Shown one piece after another: positions 4,691 to 11,913 of a stretch of DNA of 11,913 bases. The stretch comes from an uncultured Hyphomonadaceae bacterium. GTDB taxonomy: Bacteria > Pseudomonadota > Alphaproteobacteria > Caulobacterales > Hyphomonadaceae. The translations under genes and the position numbers were made by a program. The notes beneath the pieces were generated by a model. It searched no databases. It saw nothing but the letters and a program-made list of their open reading frames with translations, and was not told where the DNA came from. How positions within the stretch are numbered: position 1 is the stretch's first letter; the number at the start of each line of letters is the position of its first letter. Location of the stretch: contig CALLCD010000222.1 in the NCBI GenBank assembly GCA_938049795.1, forward strand, positions 1 to 11,913, read 5' to 3'.

Positions 4691-6340
4691 TTAGAAGCCC
4701 ATGCCACCCATTCCGCCCATGCCGCCCATATCAGGCATGGCAGGTGCGGCTGCGGCCTCATCCTTTGGCGCTTCGGCGATGGCCGCTTCGGTCGTGATCA
4801 GCAGAGCTGCAACCGAGGACGCGTTCTGAAGCGCAGAGCGGACGACTTTGGCCGGGTCAATAATGCCCATTTCCACAAGGTCGCCATATTGCTCGGTTTG
4901 CGCGTTGAAGCCGAACGCTTTGCCTTTGCTGTTGAGCACTGTGTTGACCACGACAGAGCCTTCAACACCGGCATTCTCCGAGATCTGACGGATCGGGGCT
5001 TCGAGCGCTTTGCGGACAATATCGATGCCAGCTTGCTCGTCATCGTTTTCGCCTTTGACGTCGATGTTTTGCGCTGCACGGAGCAGGGCAGAGCCGCCGC
5101 CCGGGACGATGCCTTCTTCGACAGCTGCGCGGGTTGCGTTCAAAGCGTCATCAACGCGGTCTTTGCGCTCTTTCACTTCGATTTCGGTTGCGCCGCCAAC
5201 TTTGATCACGGCAACACCGCCCGCCAGTTTGGCCAGACGCTCTTGCAGCTTTTCACGGTCATAGTCAGACGAGGTGTCTTCGATCTGGCGACGGATCTGG
5301 GCGACGCGCGCTTCGATGTCTTTTTTCTTGCCAGAGCCGTCGACGACGGTTGTGTCATCCTTGGTGATGTTGACGCGCTTGGCGGTGCCGAGCATGTCCA
5401 TCGAGACGTTTTCCAGTTTGATGCCAAGATCTTCGGAGATGACCTGACCACCGGTCAGAACAGCGAGATCCTGCAACATGGCTTTGCGGCGGTCGCCGAA
5501 ACCAGGGGCTTTGACAGCGGCAATCTTGAGGCCACCGCGTAGCTTGTTGACGACCAGAGTGGCCAGCGCTTCGCCGTCCACATCTTCAGCAATGATCAGA
5601 AGCGGCTTCTGGCTTTGCACAACGCTTTCGAGGATTGGCAGCATGGGCTGGAGCGAAGACAGCTTGCTCTCGTGAAGAAGGATCATCGGATCGTCGAGCT
5701 CGGCGATCATCTTGTCCGGATTGGTGATGAAGTAAGGGGACAGGTAACCGCGGTCAAACTGCATGCCTTCCACAACATCAAGCTCGGTGTCGAGGGACTT
5801 GGCTTCTTCAACCGTGATCACGCCTTCATTGCCGACTTTTTCCATCGCTTCGGCGATCATAGCGCCGACGGCTTTGTCGCCATTGGCCGAGATGGTGCCG
5901 ACTTGGGCGATCTCGTCATTGGTTTTGACCTTTTTCGACTTGTGGGCCAGATCGCGAACCACTTCGGCAGCGGCCTTTTCGATGCCGCGCTTGAGGTCCA
6001 TCGGGTTCATGCCAGCGGCAACGCGCTTCATGCCTTCGCGCACGATGGCTTGGGCCAGAACGGTTGCGGTTGTTGTGCCGTCACCGGCGACATCATTGGC
6101 TTTGGATGCAACCTCGCGAACCATTTGTGCGCCCATATTTTCGAGCTTGTCAGACAGCTCGATCTCTTTGGCAACGGTCACGCCGTCTTTCGTGGTGCGC
6201 GGTGCGCCGAACGATTTCTCGATCACGACATTGCGGCCTTTGGGACCGAGTGTGACTTTGACGGCATTGGCCAGAACGTCCACACCCGTCATCATTTTTG
6301 CGCGCGCTTCGGCGCCGAATTTTACGTCTTTAGCAGCCAT
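4691..6340 (-). CDS. groEL: Chaperonin GroEL (60 kDa)
   Basis: GroEL forms the double-ring cytoplasmic ATP-driven folding chamber that works with the GroES lid. The 549-residue length and sequence are typical of the family. ATP-site motifs are visible: VTLGPKGRNV at residues 29-38 and GDGTTTATV at 86-94, with D87 at the same number as in E. coli. The VDDALNATRAAVEEGIVPGG block carries the conserved hydrolytic Asp region. The C-terminus ends in the flexible GGM repeat (GGMGGMGGMGF). GAGGA about 9 bases before the ATG is a good Shine-Dalgarno. The gene follows groES with a 51-bp gap and shares its promoter and CIRCE-like site, so HrcA and heat-shock control are likely. Large open frames on the opposite strand here are coding shadows. 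Confidence 0.99.
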   Translation of the reverse strand: MAAKDVKFGAEARAKMMTGVDVLANAVKVTLGPKGRNVVIEKSFGAPRTTKDGVTVAKEIELSDKLENMGAQMVREVASKANDVAGDGTTTATVLAQAIVREGMKRVAAGMNPMDLKRGIEKAAAEVVRDLAHKSKKVKTNDEIAQVGTISANGDKAVGAMIAEAMEKVGNEGVITVEEAKSLDTELDVVEGMQFDRGYLSPYFITNPDKMIAELDDPMILLHESKLSSLQPMLPILESVVQSQKPLLIIAEDVDGEALATLVVNKLRGGLKIAAVKAPGFGDRRKAMLQDLAVLTGGQVISEDLGIKLENVSMDMLGTAKRVNITKDDTTVVDGSGKKKDIEARVAQIRRQIEDTSSDYDREKLQERLAKLAGGVAVIKVGGATEIEVKERKDRVDDALNATRAAVEEGIVPGGGSALLRAAQNIDVKGENDDEQAGIDIVRKALEAPIRQISENAGVEGSVVVNTVLNSKGKAFGFNAQTEQYGDLVEMGIIDPAKVVRSALQNASSVAALLITTEAAIAEAPKDEAAAAPAMPDMGGMGGMGGMGF

Positions 6341-6391
6341 AGCTGTAAATCCTCATTTTGAATTGAAACTGTTTGAAAGAGTGGGGGAGGG

Positions 6392-6679
6392 CTATTCGAT
6401 GATGCCCATAATGTCGCTTTCCTTCATGATCAGAAGGTCTTGGCCATCAACTTTCACTTCGGTGCCGCCCCATTTGCCGAACAGCACTTTGTCGCCGACT
6501 TTGACATCCAGCGGAACCCGCTCATTGTCGTCGCCAATCGCGCCGCCGCCCACAGCGATGATCTCGCCTTCCTGTGGCTTCTCGGTGGCTGTGTCGGGAA
6601 TGATGATCCCGCCAGCGGTTTTGGTCGCTTCTTCAACGCGGCGAACCAGCACGCGGTCGTGTAAAGGACGAAATTTCAT
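6392..6679 (-). CDS. groES: Co-chaperonin GroES (10 kDa)
   Basis: GroES is the heptameric lid that caps the GroEL ring and triggers substrate release. The 95-residue product has all family landmarks: MKFRPLHDRVLVRR at the start, the mobile loop EEATKTAGGIIIPDTA that contacts GroEL, the roof region with KPQEGEI, and KVGDKVLFGKWGGTEVK before the final strand. The start at 6679 is set by this conserved N-terminus and by AGAGGTTCAG immediately upstream; the open frame to 6814 runs through the promoter and is not coding. It is the first gene of the groES-groEL operon. Confidence 0.98.
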   Translation of the reverse strand: MKFRPLHDRVLVRRVEEATKTAGGIIIPDTATEKPQEGEIIAVGGGAIGDDNERVPLDVKVGDKVLFGKWGGTEVKVDGQDLLIMKESDIMGIIE

Positions 6680-6743
6680 GTCTGAACCTCTATCTGTCTG
6701 ACTTTTGGTCATTTTGCTTCGCATTCGGTAGCGAAAGAGGCGC

Positions 6744-6773
6744 TTATTAGCACTCTCCCCCCTCGGCTGCCAA
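6744..6773 (-). promoter_or_regulatory. groESL promoter with degenerate CIRCE (HrcA) operator
   Basis: Reading the minus strand, TTGGCAGCC (6773-6765), 9 bases, then GAGTGCTAA (6755-6747) matches the CIRCE pattern TTAGCACTC-N9-GAGTGCTAA. The groES-proximal arm is perfect and the distal arm matches at 6 of 9 positions. The same bases give a promoter: -35 TTGGCA (6773-6768), an 18-bp spacer, and -10 TAATAA (6749-6744). HrcA bound here would block polymerase directly. The site lies about 65 bp before the groES ATG. CIRCE in front of groESL is well established in Alphaproteobacteria. The promoter boxes are inferred. Confidence 0.75.
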
Positions 6774-6859
6774 AGGCTTGGAGGGGAAGTAAGTGCGACG
6801 GGTCGAAACGTCAACAGGGATGGGAGGTTTTTATCCAGATTTTTTGCGCAAAGACCCGT

Positions 6860-6895
6860 GCCCCCGTGATCACAGAACGCGGGGCCAGCGGGGGC
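6860..6895 (-). terminator. Inverted repeat after the secretion operon, weak terminator candidate
   Basis: GCCCCCG (6860-6866) and CGGGGGC (6889-6895) form a 7-bp GC-only stem with a 22-base loop. A competing inner pairing of CCCCG with CGGGG gives a smaller loop. It lies 31 bp after the stop of the TolC-like gene, at the expected place for the end of the secretion operon. No T-run follows on the minus strand, so intrinsic termination is doubtful and Rho may be needed. Confidence 0.35.
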
Positions 6896-6926
6896 GTTGG
6901 ACGCTGATTGGGTCCGATTGGCTCGT

Positions 6927-8255
6927 CTAAGACAGGCTTGCGGTCAGGGCGGCAAGGGCGAGCTGCTCTCTGAGATAGCCATATTTGGCGGCAATCCGCT
7001 GCAATCCAGCCTGCTCATATTCGAGGCGGACATCAATCAGTTCGGGCAGGGTTCGGGTGCCCGCTTCGTATTCGATGGTGGCAAATTCGAAAAGCTCGCG
7101 GCTGCGGTCTTCAAAGTCCTGACGGGTCAGGAGCTGCGCCTGTAGCGACAGAGTGCGCTGATAGGAGACGCGGACATCCTCTTCGAGCTGACGGCGCAAA
7201 TCGGCCACACGGCCCGACGCTTCGGCCCGCCGCGCGCCCGCACGTTGGCTACGAGCGTTGAGCGCATTGCCGGTAAAGATGGGCACTGACACATCGAGGC
7301 CGACGCGTTCTTGCAGTTCGAAGTTTCCAGCCGAGCCGACCGAGGAATAGGCAAGGCTGCCGACCACACTGATCACGGGCAGGCGCGCACGCGCTTCGCG
7401 TTTGCGGACCGCTTCGAGATTTTGCACGCGGTGACGCAGGGCTTGCAATTCGGGCGTGTTCGAAATGGCTTGTTCGATCAGGGCTTCGACCGAGGTGAAT
7501 TGTGAATTTAGAACCCGGAATTCCGCTTCTACGGATGCAGGATCGCAAATCGGCGTCTGGGATTCTGTGCCAATCAGAAACCGCGTTTCGGCGCGTTCTT
7601 TACGGAATTTGAGATCGAGGAAGAAGGCTTGCGCATTGGCCAACTGGGCGGCCACTTCTGCGCGTTCGGAGACGGTTGCGCCGCCTGCGGCCAGAACAGA
7701 TTCGATGGCCTCCAATTGCTGCTGGAAATAGGTGCGGCGGTTTTCGGTAAAGGCGATAGCTTCGCTCGCTTCCATCAGGTCGAGCATGATCACACCGATG
7801 CCGGTTGCTGATTCAATTTCGATCTGGTCCGTATCGGACCTTGCGGCGTTGAGATTGTGGGTGGCGGCTTTGCGCGCCAGCCTTGCGTCCCCGAAATCAA
7901 TAATGCGTTGCGATGCGCTGATGCCGACCTGGTTCTGGATCGCGCTGTCGATCAGTCCAACATCGCCAAGCCCGGTCCGTGCAAAGGTCGAGATTTGCGG
8001 GCGGTAGAGCGATTTGGCTTCGATAATGTCAGCCCGGGCCTGTCTTTGCAGAGCTTCGCTGGTCTGGCGCGCCGGATCATTTTCGGCTGCAAGGCTCATC
8101 GCTTGTGACAGGCCAAGGCAAGTGGGCGCCGGTTGATTTGCAATCGAGACCAAGCTTTGGTCGGTCTCGTTGTCTGAGTGTTGCGCCATCGCCGTGGTTG
8201 CCAGAAAACAGGCAATAGCCAGTATCCCCGTGGTGCGGGTCAATTTGTTCAACAT
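6927..8255 (-). CDS. TolC-family outer-membrane channel of a type I secretion system
   Basis: The 442-residue product has a Sec signal peptide: K4 and R7, a hydrophobic core, and a likely cut after TAMA at residue 24. The mature part reads as the two-fold repeated outer-membrane efflux domain. Long Ala/Glu/Arg-rich helices (for example near ALQRQARADIIEAKSLYRPQ and the matching second-half helices with RREAEASG-like content) alternate with short strand segments such as VGLDVSVPIFTGNALNA. It should form the trimeric channel-tunnel that carries substrate across the outer membrane. It is the last gene of the operon, 36 bp after the HlyD-like gene, an arrangement like prtF in PrtDEF systems. Upstream are two copies of AAGGACACGAA, each with an SD core. 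The call as TolC-type is firm; the specific substrate is inferred from the operon. Confidence 0.92.
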   Translation of the reverse strand: MLNKLTRTTGILAIACFLATTAMAQHSDNETDQSLVSIANQPAPTCLGLSQAMSLAAENDPARQTSEALQRQARADIIEAKSLYRPQISTFARTGLGDVGLIDSAIQNQVGISASQRIIDFGDARLARKAATHNLNAARSDTDQIEIESATGIGVIMLDLMEASEAIAFTENRRTYFQQQLEAIESVLAAGGATVSERAEVAAQLANAQAFFLDLKFRKERAETRFLIGTESQTPICDPASVEAEFRVLNSQFTSVEALIEQAISNTPELQALRHRVQNLEAVRKREARARLPVISVVGSLAYSSVGSAGNFELQERVGLDVSVPIFTGNALNARSQRAGARRAEASGRVADLRRQLEEDVRVSYQRTLSLQAQLLTRQDFEDRSRELFEFATIEYEAGTRTLPELIDVRLEYEQAGLQRIAAKYGYLREQLALAALTASLS

Positions 8256-8259
8256 GATT

Positions 8260-8282
8260 TTCGTGTCCTTCTTCGTGTCCTT
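8260..8282 (-). repeat. Tandem 11-bp repeat carrying two Shine-Dalgarno cores before the TolC-like gene
   Basis: On the minus strand AAGGACACGAA occurs twice with a 12-bp period (8282-8272 and 8270-8260). Each copy contains AAGGA; the nearer core lies 10 bases from the ATG at 8255 and the farther one 22. The second copy may act as a standby ribosome site or may be a small tandem duplication without effect. Confidence 0.7.
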
Positions 8283-8291
8283 TTTGGTGGT

Positions 8292-9596
8292 CTATGAAGC
8301 GCGCAAGCCCCTGAACATGGACTCGCGGATCGGTTCGAACAGATAGTCGAACATGGTCCGGCTCTTGCCCGAATAGATGAATACATCGACCGGCATGCCC
8401 GGGATCACTTCGACATTTTCGATCCGGCTCATCTGGTCAGCGGGCACAAGGATGCGGGCCTCATAATAGCTTGCCGAGGTCGCCGGATCGGTTTTGAGGT
8501 CAGCTGACACATCAATGATTTCGCCATCAATGCGCGGGGTGGACCAGCTGCTGAACGAGGTGAAAGCCGTCCGCACGGTCTGGCCTTCATAAACGGTCGA
8601 GCGGTCGGTCGGGCGGATGCGCACCGACGCGGTCACTTCGCCAATGTTCGGCACGATTTCCATAATCGCTTCACCCGGGCGGACCACGCCGCCAATTGTG
8701 GTAAATTCGAGGTTCAGCACTTCACCTGCGACAGGGGCCGAGATGACGGCCCGATCGAGCACGTTTTGCGCGGCGCTGAGGCGTTCTTCAGCGGTCAGCA
8801 GCGCGGCCCGAACCTCAAGGAAGCTCGAGGACAATTCCTGGGAGAATTGCGCGCGGGTCTGGTTGATTTGTGCGGCAAGGTCCAGTTCGGTCGATGTCGC
8901 TGCGCTGCGCTCTGCCTGAAGGCGGGCAATGTCGCCTTCAAGCGTGGACACAAGGCGCTGAGCTTGGGAGACTTCATCGGCCCGCACAAGCTGGCGCGAC
9001 TGCATGTCGAGCATCAGGTCAAGTTCGCCACGTGCCGTCGCCAGCGCGCGTTCAGCAATTTCGATTTGTGCGGTTTGTGCCGTTTTCGATTTTGACGCGG
9101 CATTGCTGCGTGAGCGCAAGACGGCAATGTCGGCGGCCAGCGCGCTGCGCTGCTGATTGAAGAGGCTGGTTTCACGCGAGATGATGTCGGCGCGTTCCTG
9201 CTCGCCAATTTCAAGATCCGTCAGGAGCGAGAAATCAGGCTGGCTGTCGCCATCGAGCAGGGCTTGCAGGCGTGCTGTGGACGCGGCAAGGGCTGCATAT
9301 TCCTGAATGACCTGATCGCGGCCAGCCAATGATGCGGTGCGTTCGAGCGTAAACAGGGTTTCGCCTTTCTCAACCCATTGGCCCTCACGCACGGAGATCT
9401 CACCTACGATTCCGCCTTCAAGATGCTGGATGACCTGCCGGTTGCTTTCGACAATGACCTGACCTGCGGCGGCGACACCTTCTTCCAAGGGCGCAAACGC
9501 CCCCCACGCACAGAAGCTGCCAAATCCGATGAGACAGGCAAGGCCCATGCGCGCGACGGTTTTGTCTTTTGACGGAGATTGATTGATCTGGCTCAT
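8292..9596 (-). CDS. HlyD-family periplasmic adaptor of a type I secretion system
   Basis: This 434-residue membrane-fusion protein should bridge the inner-membrane ABC exporter and the TolC-like channel. It has a short cytoplasmic N-terminus, one membrane helix at about residues 16-36 (GLACLIGFGSFCAWGAFAPL), and the family block GQVIVESNRQVIQHLEGG followed by EISVREGQWVEKGETL, the first half of the lipoyl-like domain. A long Ala/Glu/Gln-rich coiled-coil region runs from roughly 90 to 280. The second lipoyl half follows with APVAGEVLNLEFTTIGGVV. The C-terminal beta-barrel region ends in a short helix. Its ATG overlaps the stop of the ABC gene by 4 bp (ATGA), so translation is coupled. This is the RTX-exporter class (PrtE, RsaE, HlyD) rather than the drug-efflux class, as the neighbours show. 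Confidence 0.95.
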   Translation of the reverse strand: MSQINQSPSKDKTVARMGLACLIGFGSFCAWGAFAPLEEGVAAAGQVIVESNRQVIQHLEGGIVGEISVREGQWVEKGETLFTLERTASLAGRDQVIQEYAALAASTARLQALLDGDSQPDFSLLTDLEIGEQERADIISRETSLFNQQRSALAADIAVLRSRSNAASKSKTAQTAQIEIAERALATARGELDLMLDMQSRQLVRADEVSQAQRLVSTLEGDIARLQAERSAATSTELDLAAQINQTRAQFSQELSSSFLEVRAALLTAEERLSAAQNVLDRAVISAPVAGEVLNLEFTTIGGVVRPGEAIMEIVPNIGEVTASVRIRPTDRSTVYEGQTVRTAFTSFSSWSTPRIDGEIIDVSADLKTDPATSASYYEARILVPADQMSRIENVEVIPGMPVDVFIYSGKSRTMFDYLFEPIRESMFRGLRAS

Positions 9597-11338
9597 GATG
9601 CACGGGCTCCAATTGGGGTGACATTGTCACCGTGGGGTCGTTTCGATGTTTTCAGATAGTCCTCGGATCGGGCGCTCAGCAATGCACCATCGCGTATGAG
9701 GAGGACTGTATCTGTGGCTTCAATAAGTTTTTCATCATGGGTTGCGACAAAAACAATTGTGTCAGCTTCAGCCGCTTCGCGCAGGTTCTCGATGACGCGT
9801 GCAGCGCTTTCGGGATCAAGATTTGCTGTCGGCTCATCGAGTAGCAGAATAACCGGCCGCCCGAACAGCGCGCGCGACAGGCCGATCAATTGACGCTGGC
9901 CAGCCGATAATCCGGTTTCATTCTGCGGGCCAATCTGTGTTTCATATCCCTTGGGCTGTGTCAGGATCATCTCATGGGCCCCCGCATTCATGGCGGCGTT
10001 GAGCATGTTTTCCGGTTCGGAGGTGCCCATACGGGTAATGTTCTCGCCGATTGTGCCGGGCATGAGCTCAACATCTTGCGGGACGTACCCAAAATATTTA
10101 CCGCGGTCTGCACTTGGCCATTTGTGAATATCACGTCCGCCGAGCGAGACGGTTCCGGCGCTCGGTTGCCAGGCCGCTGCCAGCGTTTGCAAGAGCGTCG
10201 TTTTCCCTGCACCGATACCGCCCACAATGGAAATAAAGCACCCACCTTCGAGGCTCAGATTGAACGGATTGATGAGCGGTGCCTCCGTGTCGGGGGCTTG
10301 CACGCTCAAACGGCTGATCTGTAGATGTGGTGCAGGGCGCGGCAGAGGCGTGTGCTCGGCATCGCTTTCGCTGCGGTCGTCCAGTTCGGACAATTGTTCC
10401 CATGCTGAGCGTGCAACTGTCACCGCGCGCCAGCTCCCAACGATCTGGTCAATCGGTGCCAGAGCGCGGGACATGATGATCGAGCCAGCAACAATCGCAC
10501 CGGGTGAGATCTCCTGTCCAAGCGCCAGCGCAGCGCCGCCGCCCAGAACGAGGATTTGCAGAACCTGACGGGCCGAGCGCGCAACCGCCGAGAAACCACC
10601 TTCGCGGCTACCCGCCTTCAGGTTCAGGTCACGGGCGACATCTTTTGCCGTGCGCCATTTGCCGCGTGCGTTTTCTCCGAGTCCCATCGAGATCATCGCA
10701 GACCGCTGACGGCTCAGGCCCGAAGCGATGTTAAACGCCTCCGAGCTTGCCAGACTGGCCATTTGGTTGGTGCGCCGTGATGTAAATTCTGCGAGCGCTG
10801 CAATGATAAAGACAATGACTGCGCCACCAAGACCCAGCAGTCCGATAAAGGGATGGATCAGGAACAGGACGAGCAAAAAGAAAGGCGCGAAAGGAAGGTC
10901 GAAAAAAGGGAGGATGATCTGGTTCTGGAAGAGACCACGAACACGGCCCAGCACCATGAGGTCATCGGTCAGGCGGGGTTTTCCGCCTTGTTGCACTTCG
11001 AAATGGGCAAACACCCGTTCGGAGATTTTCTCTTCCATAGACTCTGCGGCGAGCGTGCACAAGCGACGGCGGCCGGTTTCAGCGGCGGCGTAAATTACCA
11101 GCAGGAAAAGCGCAATGCCGGTTAGCCAGGTCAGCGTATCAGCGGAGCCGGACGTCAGTACACGGTCATAGACCTGCAACATGTAAAGCGGCGAGACCAT
11201 CATCAGAAGATTGATTGCGAAACTGAACGCAAGAAGCGGGGAATAGTAACCCGGTAATATGGATTTCATCGAGGCGAACCAGCCAATAAAGCCGCGATAG
11301 GCGGTCTCCTTGCCGGTTTTTGGGTGTTTGTTCAACAT
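9593..11338 (-). CDS. Type I secretion system ABC permease/ATPase (PrtD/RsaD-like)
   Basis: This 581-residue half-transporter should dimerise in the inner membrane, recognise the C-terminal signal of the substrate and power its export. The transmembrane domain spans about residues 30-310, with hydrophobic segments near 34-56, 73-86, 146-182 and 260-290; SPLYMLQVYDRVLTSGS (49-65) is characteristic of PrtD-type exporters. The nucleotide-binding domain has Walker A GGIGAGKT (373-380), Q-loop Q421, signature LSAGQ (477-481, where LSGGQ is more usual), Walker B VILLLDE (496-502) and switch His H534. No N-terminal C39 peptidase or peptidase-like domain is present, which fits PrtD/RsaD rather than HlyB or bacteriocin exporters. 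AAGGACA lies 7 bases before the ATG. The gene follows the RTX gene by 89 bp that includes a hairpin. Confidence 0.96.
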   Translation of the reverse strand: MLNKHPKTGKETAYRGFIGWFASMKSILPGYYSPLLAFSFAINLLMMVSPLYMLQVYDRVLTSGSADTLTWLTGIALFLLVIYAAAETGRRRLCTLAAESMEEKISERVFAHFEVQQGGKPRLTDDLMVLGRVRGLFQNQIILPFFDLPFAPFFLLVLFLIHPFIGLLGLGGAVIVFIIAALAEFTSRRTNQMASLASSEAFNIASGLSRQRSAMISMGLGENARGKWRTAKDVARDLNLKAGSREGGFSAVARSARQVLQILVLGGGAALALGQEISPGAIVAGSIIMSRALAPIDQIVGSWRAVTVARSAWEQLSELDDRSESDAEHTPLPRPAPHLQISRLSVQAPDTEAPLINPFNLSLEGGCFISIVGGIGAGKTTLLQTLAAAWQPSAGTVSLGGRDIHKWPSADRGKYFGYVPQDVELMPGTIGENITRMGTSEPENMLNAAMNAGAHEMILTQPKGYETQIGPQNETGLSAGQRQLIGLSRALFGRPVILLLDEPTANLDPESAARVIENLREAAEADTIVFVATHDEKLIEATDTVLLIRDGALLSARSEDYLKTSKRPHGDNVTPIGARAS

Positions 11339-11378
11339 GACTTTGTCCTTCGGTCTTGCGCTGTAACTCTAAAAGGGG

Positions 11379-11408
11379 GGCATGGGCGACCAGATGGCCG
11401 CCCATGCC
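11379..11408 (-). terminator. Hairpin between substrate and exporter genes, probable partial terminator
   Basis: GGCATGGGCG (11379-11388) and CGCCCATGCC (11399-11408) form a perfect 10-bp stem with a 10-base loop. On the minus strand it lies 19 bp after the RTX gene stop and is followed by CCCCCTTTT, a short T-run. It should end most substrate transcripts and let some continue into the exporter genes. A leaky terminator in the same place is known for Caulobacter rsaA-rsaDE. There is no clear promoter between the hairpin and the ABC start at 11338. Confidence 0.7.
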
Positions 11409-11427
11409 GATAGGGGAGTGACCGGGC

Positions 11428-11913
11428 TTAGCCGATTTCGTTCATGTCGCTCATGGCTGCCGCCATTGCGGCATCAGCCATGTCAAAGGCATCGCCTTCT
11501 GGCGCCACCGCATCAGCGGTGGCTGGTGCGACTGCGGAGGTGGCTGCCGCAGGTGCAGCAGGAGCCGTCAGCGTTGTGAAGACAACGTCTCCATTGGCAT
11601 CAACAACCGTCTCGACACTGGTCACTGTGTCTGTTTCCATGACACCGTTCACAATGCGCATGACGGTTCCGTCGCCATTTGCATCAATGTTGACGGTCAG
11701 GTCAGCGGCAAGACTATCGAACGCAGCCGTGTCGTTTCCGAGCCCACCGTCCAATACGTCGTCACCAAGCCCGCCTTCGAGCACATTGTCGCCAGCGTCG
11801 CCAGTGATCGAGTCGTTATTGTCCGAGCCAAGAACGTTCTCGAAATTGGTGACTGTGTCGACAATCGTCGCGCCGCTTGGAGCGAGATATTCGGCTGTGC
11901 CACCGGCGAGATC
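11428..11913 (-). CDS. RTX (calcium-binding nonapeptide) secreted protein, C-terminal part; 5' end outside window
   Basis: The visible 161 C-terminal residues belong to a type I secretion substrate. Glycine/aspartate nonapeptides run from about fragment residues 29 to 63: GSDNNDSIT, GDAGDNVLE, GGLGDDVLD and GGLGNDTAA. The last two fit GGxGxDxUx well and should bind calcium as a parallel beta-roll outside the cell. A beta-rich block follows (LTVNIDANGDGTVMRIVNG, then TDTVTSVETVV), common after RTX repeats. Residues 117-141 form an unusual Ala/Pro/Thr linker, and the last residues FDMADAAMAAAMSDMNEIG look like an Ala/Met-rich helix that may carry the export signal. The frame is open to the window edge; the GTG at 11784 is internal, not the start. 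The protein could be an S-layer protein, an adhesin or an enzyme; the N-terminal part needed to tell is missing. Confidence 0.92.
   Translation of the reverse strand, partial: DLAGGTAEYLAPSGATIVDTVTNFENVLGSDNNDSITGDAGDNVLEGGLGDDVLDGGLGNDTAAFDSLAADLTVNIDANGDGTVMRIVNGVMETDTVTSVETVVDANGDVVFTTLTAPAAPAAATSAVAPATADAVAPEGDAFDMADAAMAAAMSDMNEIG

Noticed and set aside
4691..4740. Repetitive sequence near the groEL stop as a DNA repeat element.
   Set aside because: It encodes the normal GGM repeat tail of GroEL.
4889..6701. Several long open frames on the plus strand opposite groEL and groES (up to 312 codons).
   Set aside because: They lie antisense to two certain genes, have His/Phe/Ser-rich compositions typical of reversed GC-rich codons, and contain no recognisable domain. 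They are coding shadows.
7311..9160. Plus-strand frames opposite the TolC and HlyD genes.
   Set aside because: They are shadows of the opposite strand, without RBS or recognisable product.
11428..11784. A self-contained 118-aa protein starting at GTG 11784.
   Set aside because: The frame continues upstream to the window edge with more RTX repeat sequence, so the GTG is internal to a larger gene.

Overview
The window looks like chromosome from a GC-rich alphaproteobacterium. A Caulobacter/Hyphomonas/Maricaulis-like marine relative fits best, but this is inference. The main reasons are a DUF4169-type small protein close to fumC, a groESL operon behind a CIRCE-like HrcA site, and a PrtDEF/Rsa-type type I secretion operon with an RTX substrate. 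No tRNA, rRNA, CRISPR array, transposase or integrase was seen.

Layout, left to right. (1) Bases 1-517 are the 3' third of class II fumarase fumC (+). (2) Bases 519-1758 are a compact three-gene cassette (+). It encodes a CcdA-type antitoxin that carries an extra N-terminal XRE helix-turn-helix, a CcdB-family toxin, and a GNAT acetyltransferase. A perfect inverted repeat fills most of the 37-bp gap before the antitoxin, and the geometry suggests a leaderless, autoregulated promoter. (3) Bases 1755-2759 (-) encode a lipoprotein with a PqqB-like metallo-beta-lactamase fold; its stop codon overlaps the GNAT stop. (4) Bases 2896-3370 (+) hold two small genes, an unrecognised 96-aa protein and a DUF4169-like Lys/Ala-rich protein, followed by a possible 23-aa membrane peptide on the minus strand. 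(5) Bases 3522-4565 (+) encode an exported, probably lipid-anchored protein that resembles Tiki/ChaN/EreA-like proteins but lacks the expected acidic and His residues. (6) Bases 4613-6773 are the groES-groEL operon (-) with a promoter, a degenerate CIRCE and a hairpin terminator that could work in both directions. (7) Bases 6927-11913 are a type I secretion operon (-). In transcription order it encodes an RTX-repeat substrate (cut by the window edge), a terminator-like hairpin, an ABC exporter, an HlyD adaptor and a TolC-like outer-membrane channel.

How the genes work together. In the toxin-antitoxin cassette, the antitoxin should neutralise CcdB through its C-terminal tail and repress the promoter through its DNA-binding parts; the GNAT is co-transcribed and its role is unknown. 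In the secretion operon, the ABC protein, HlyD adaptor and TolC channel should form a single conduit for the RTX protein. The hairpin after the substrate gene would let substrate mRNA exceed exporter mRNA, as described for rsaA in Caulobacter.

The most unusual item is the antitoxin with two predicted DNA-binding domains (XRE HTH plus CcdA ribbon-helix-helix) and its tight operator/leaderless start. All family calls come from reading the sequence; no database search was run.
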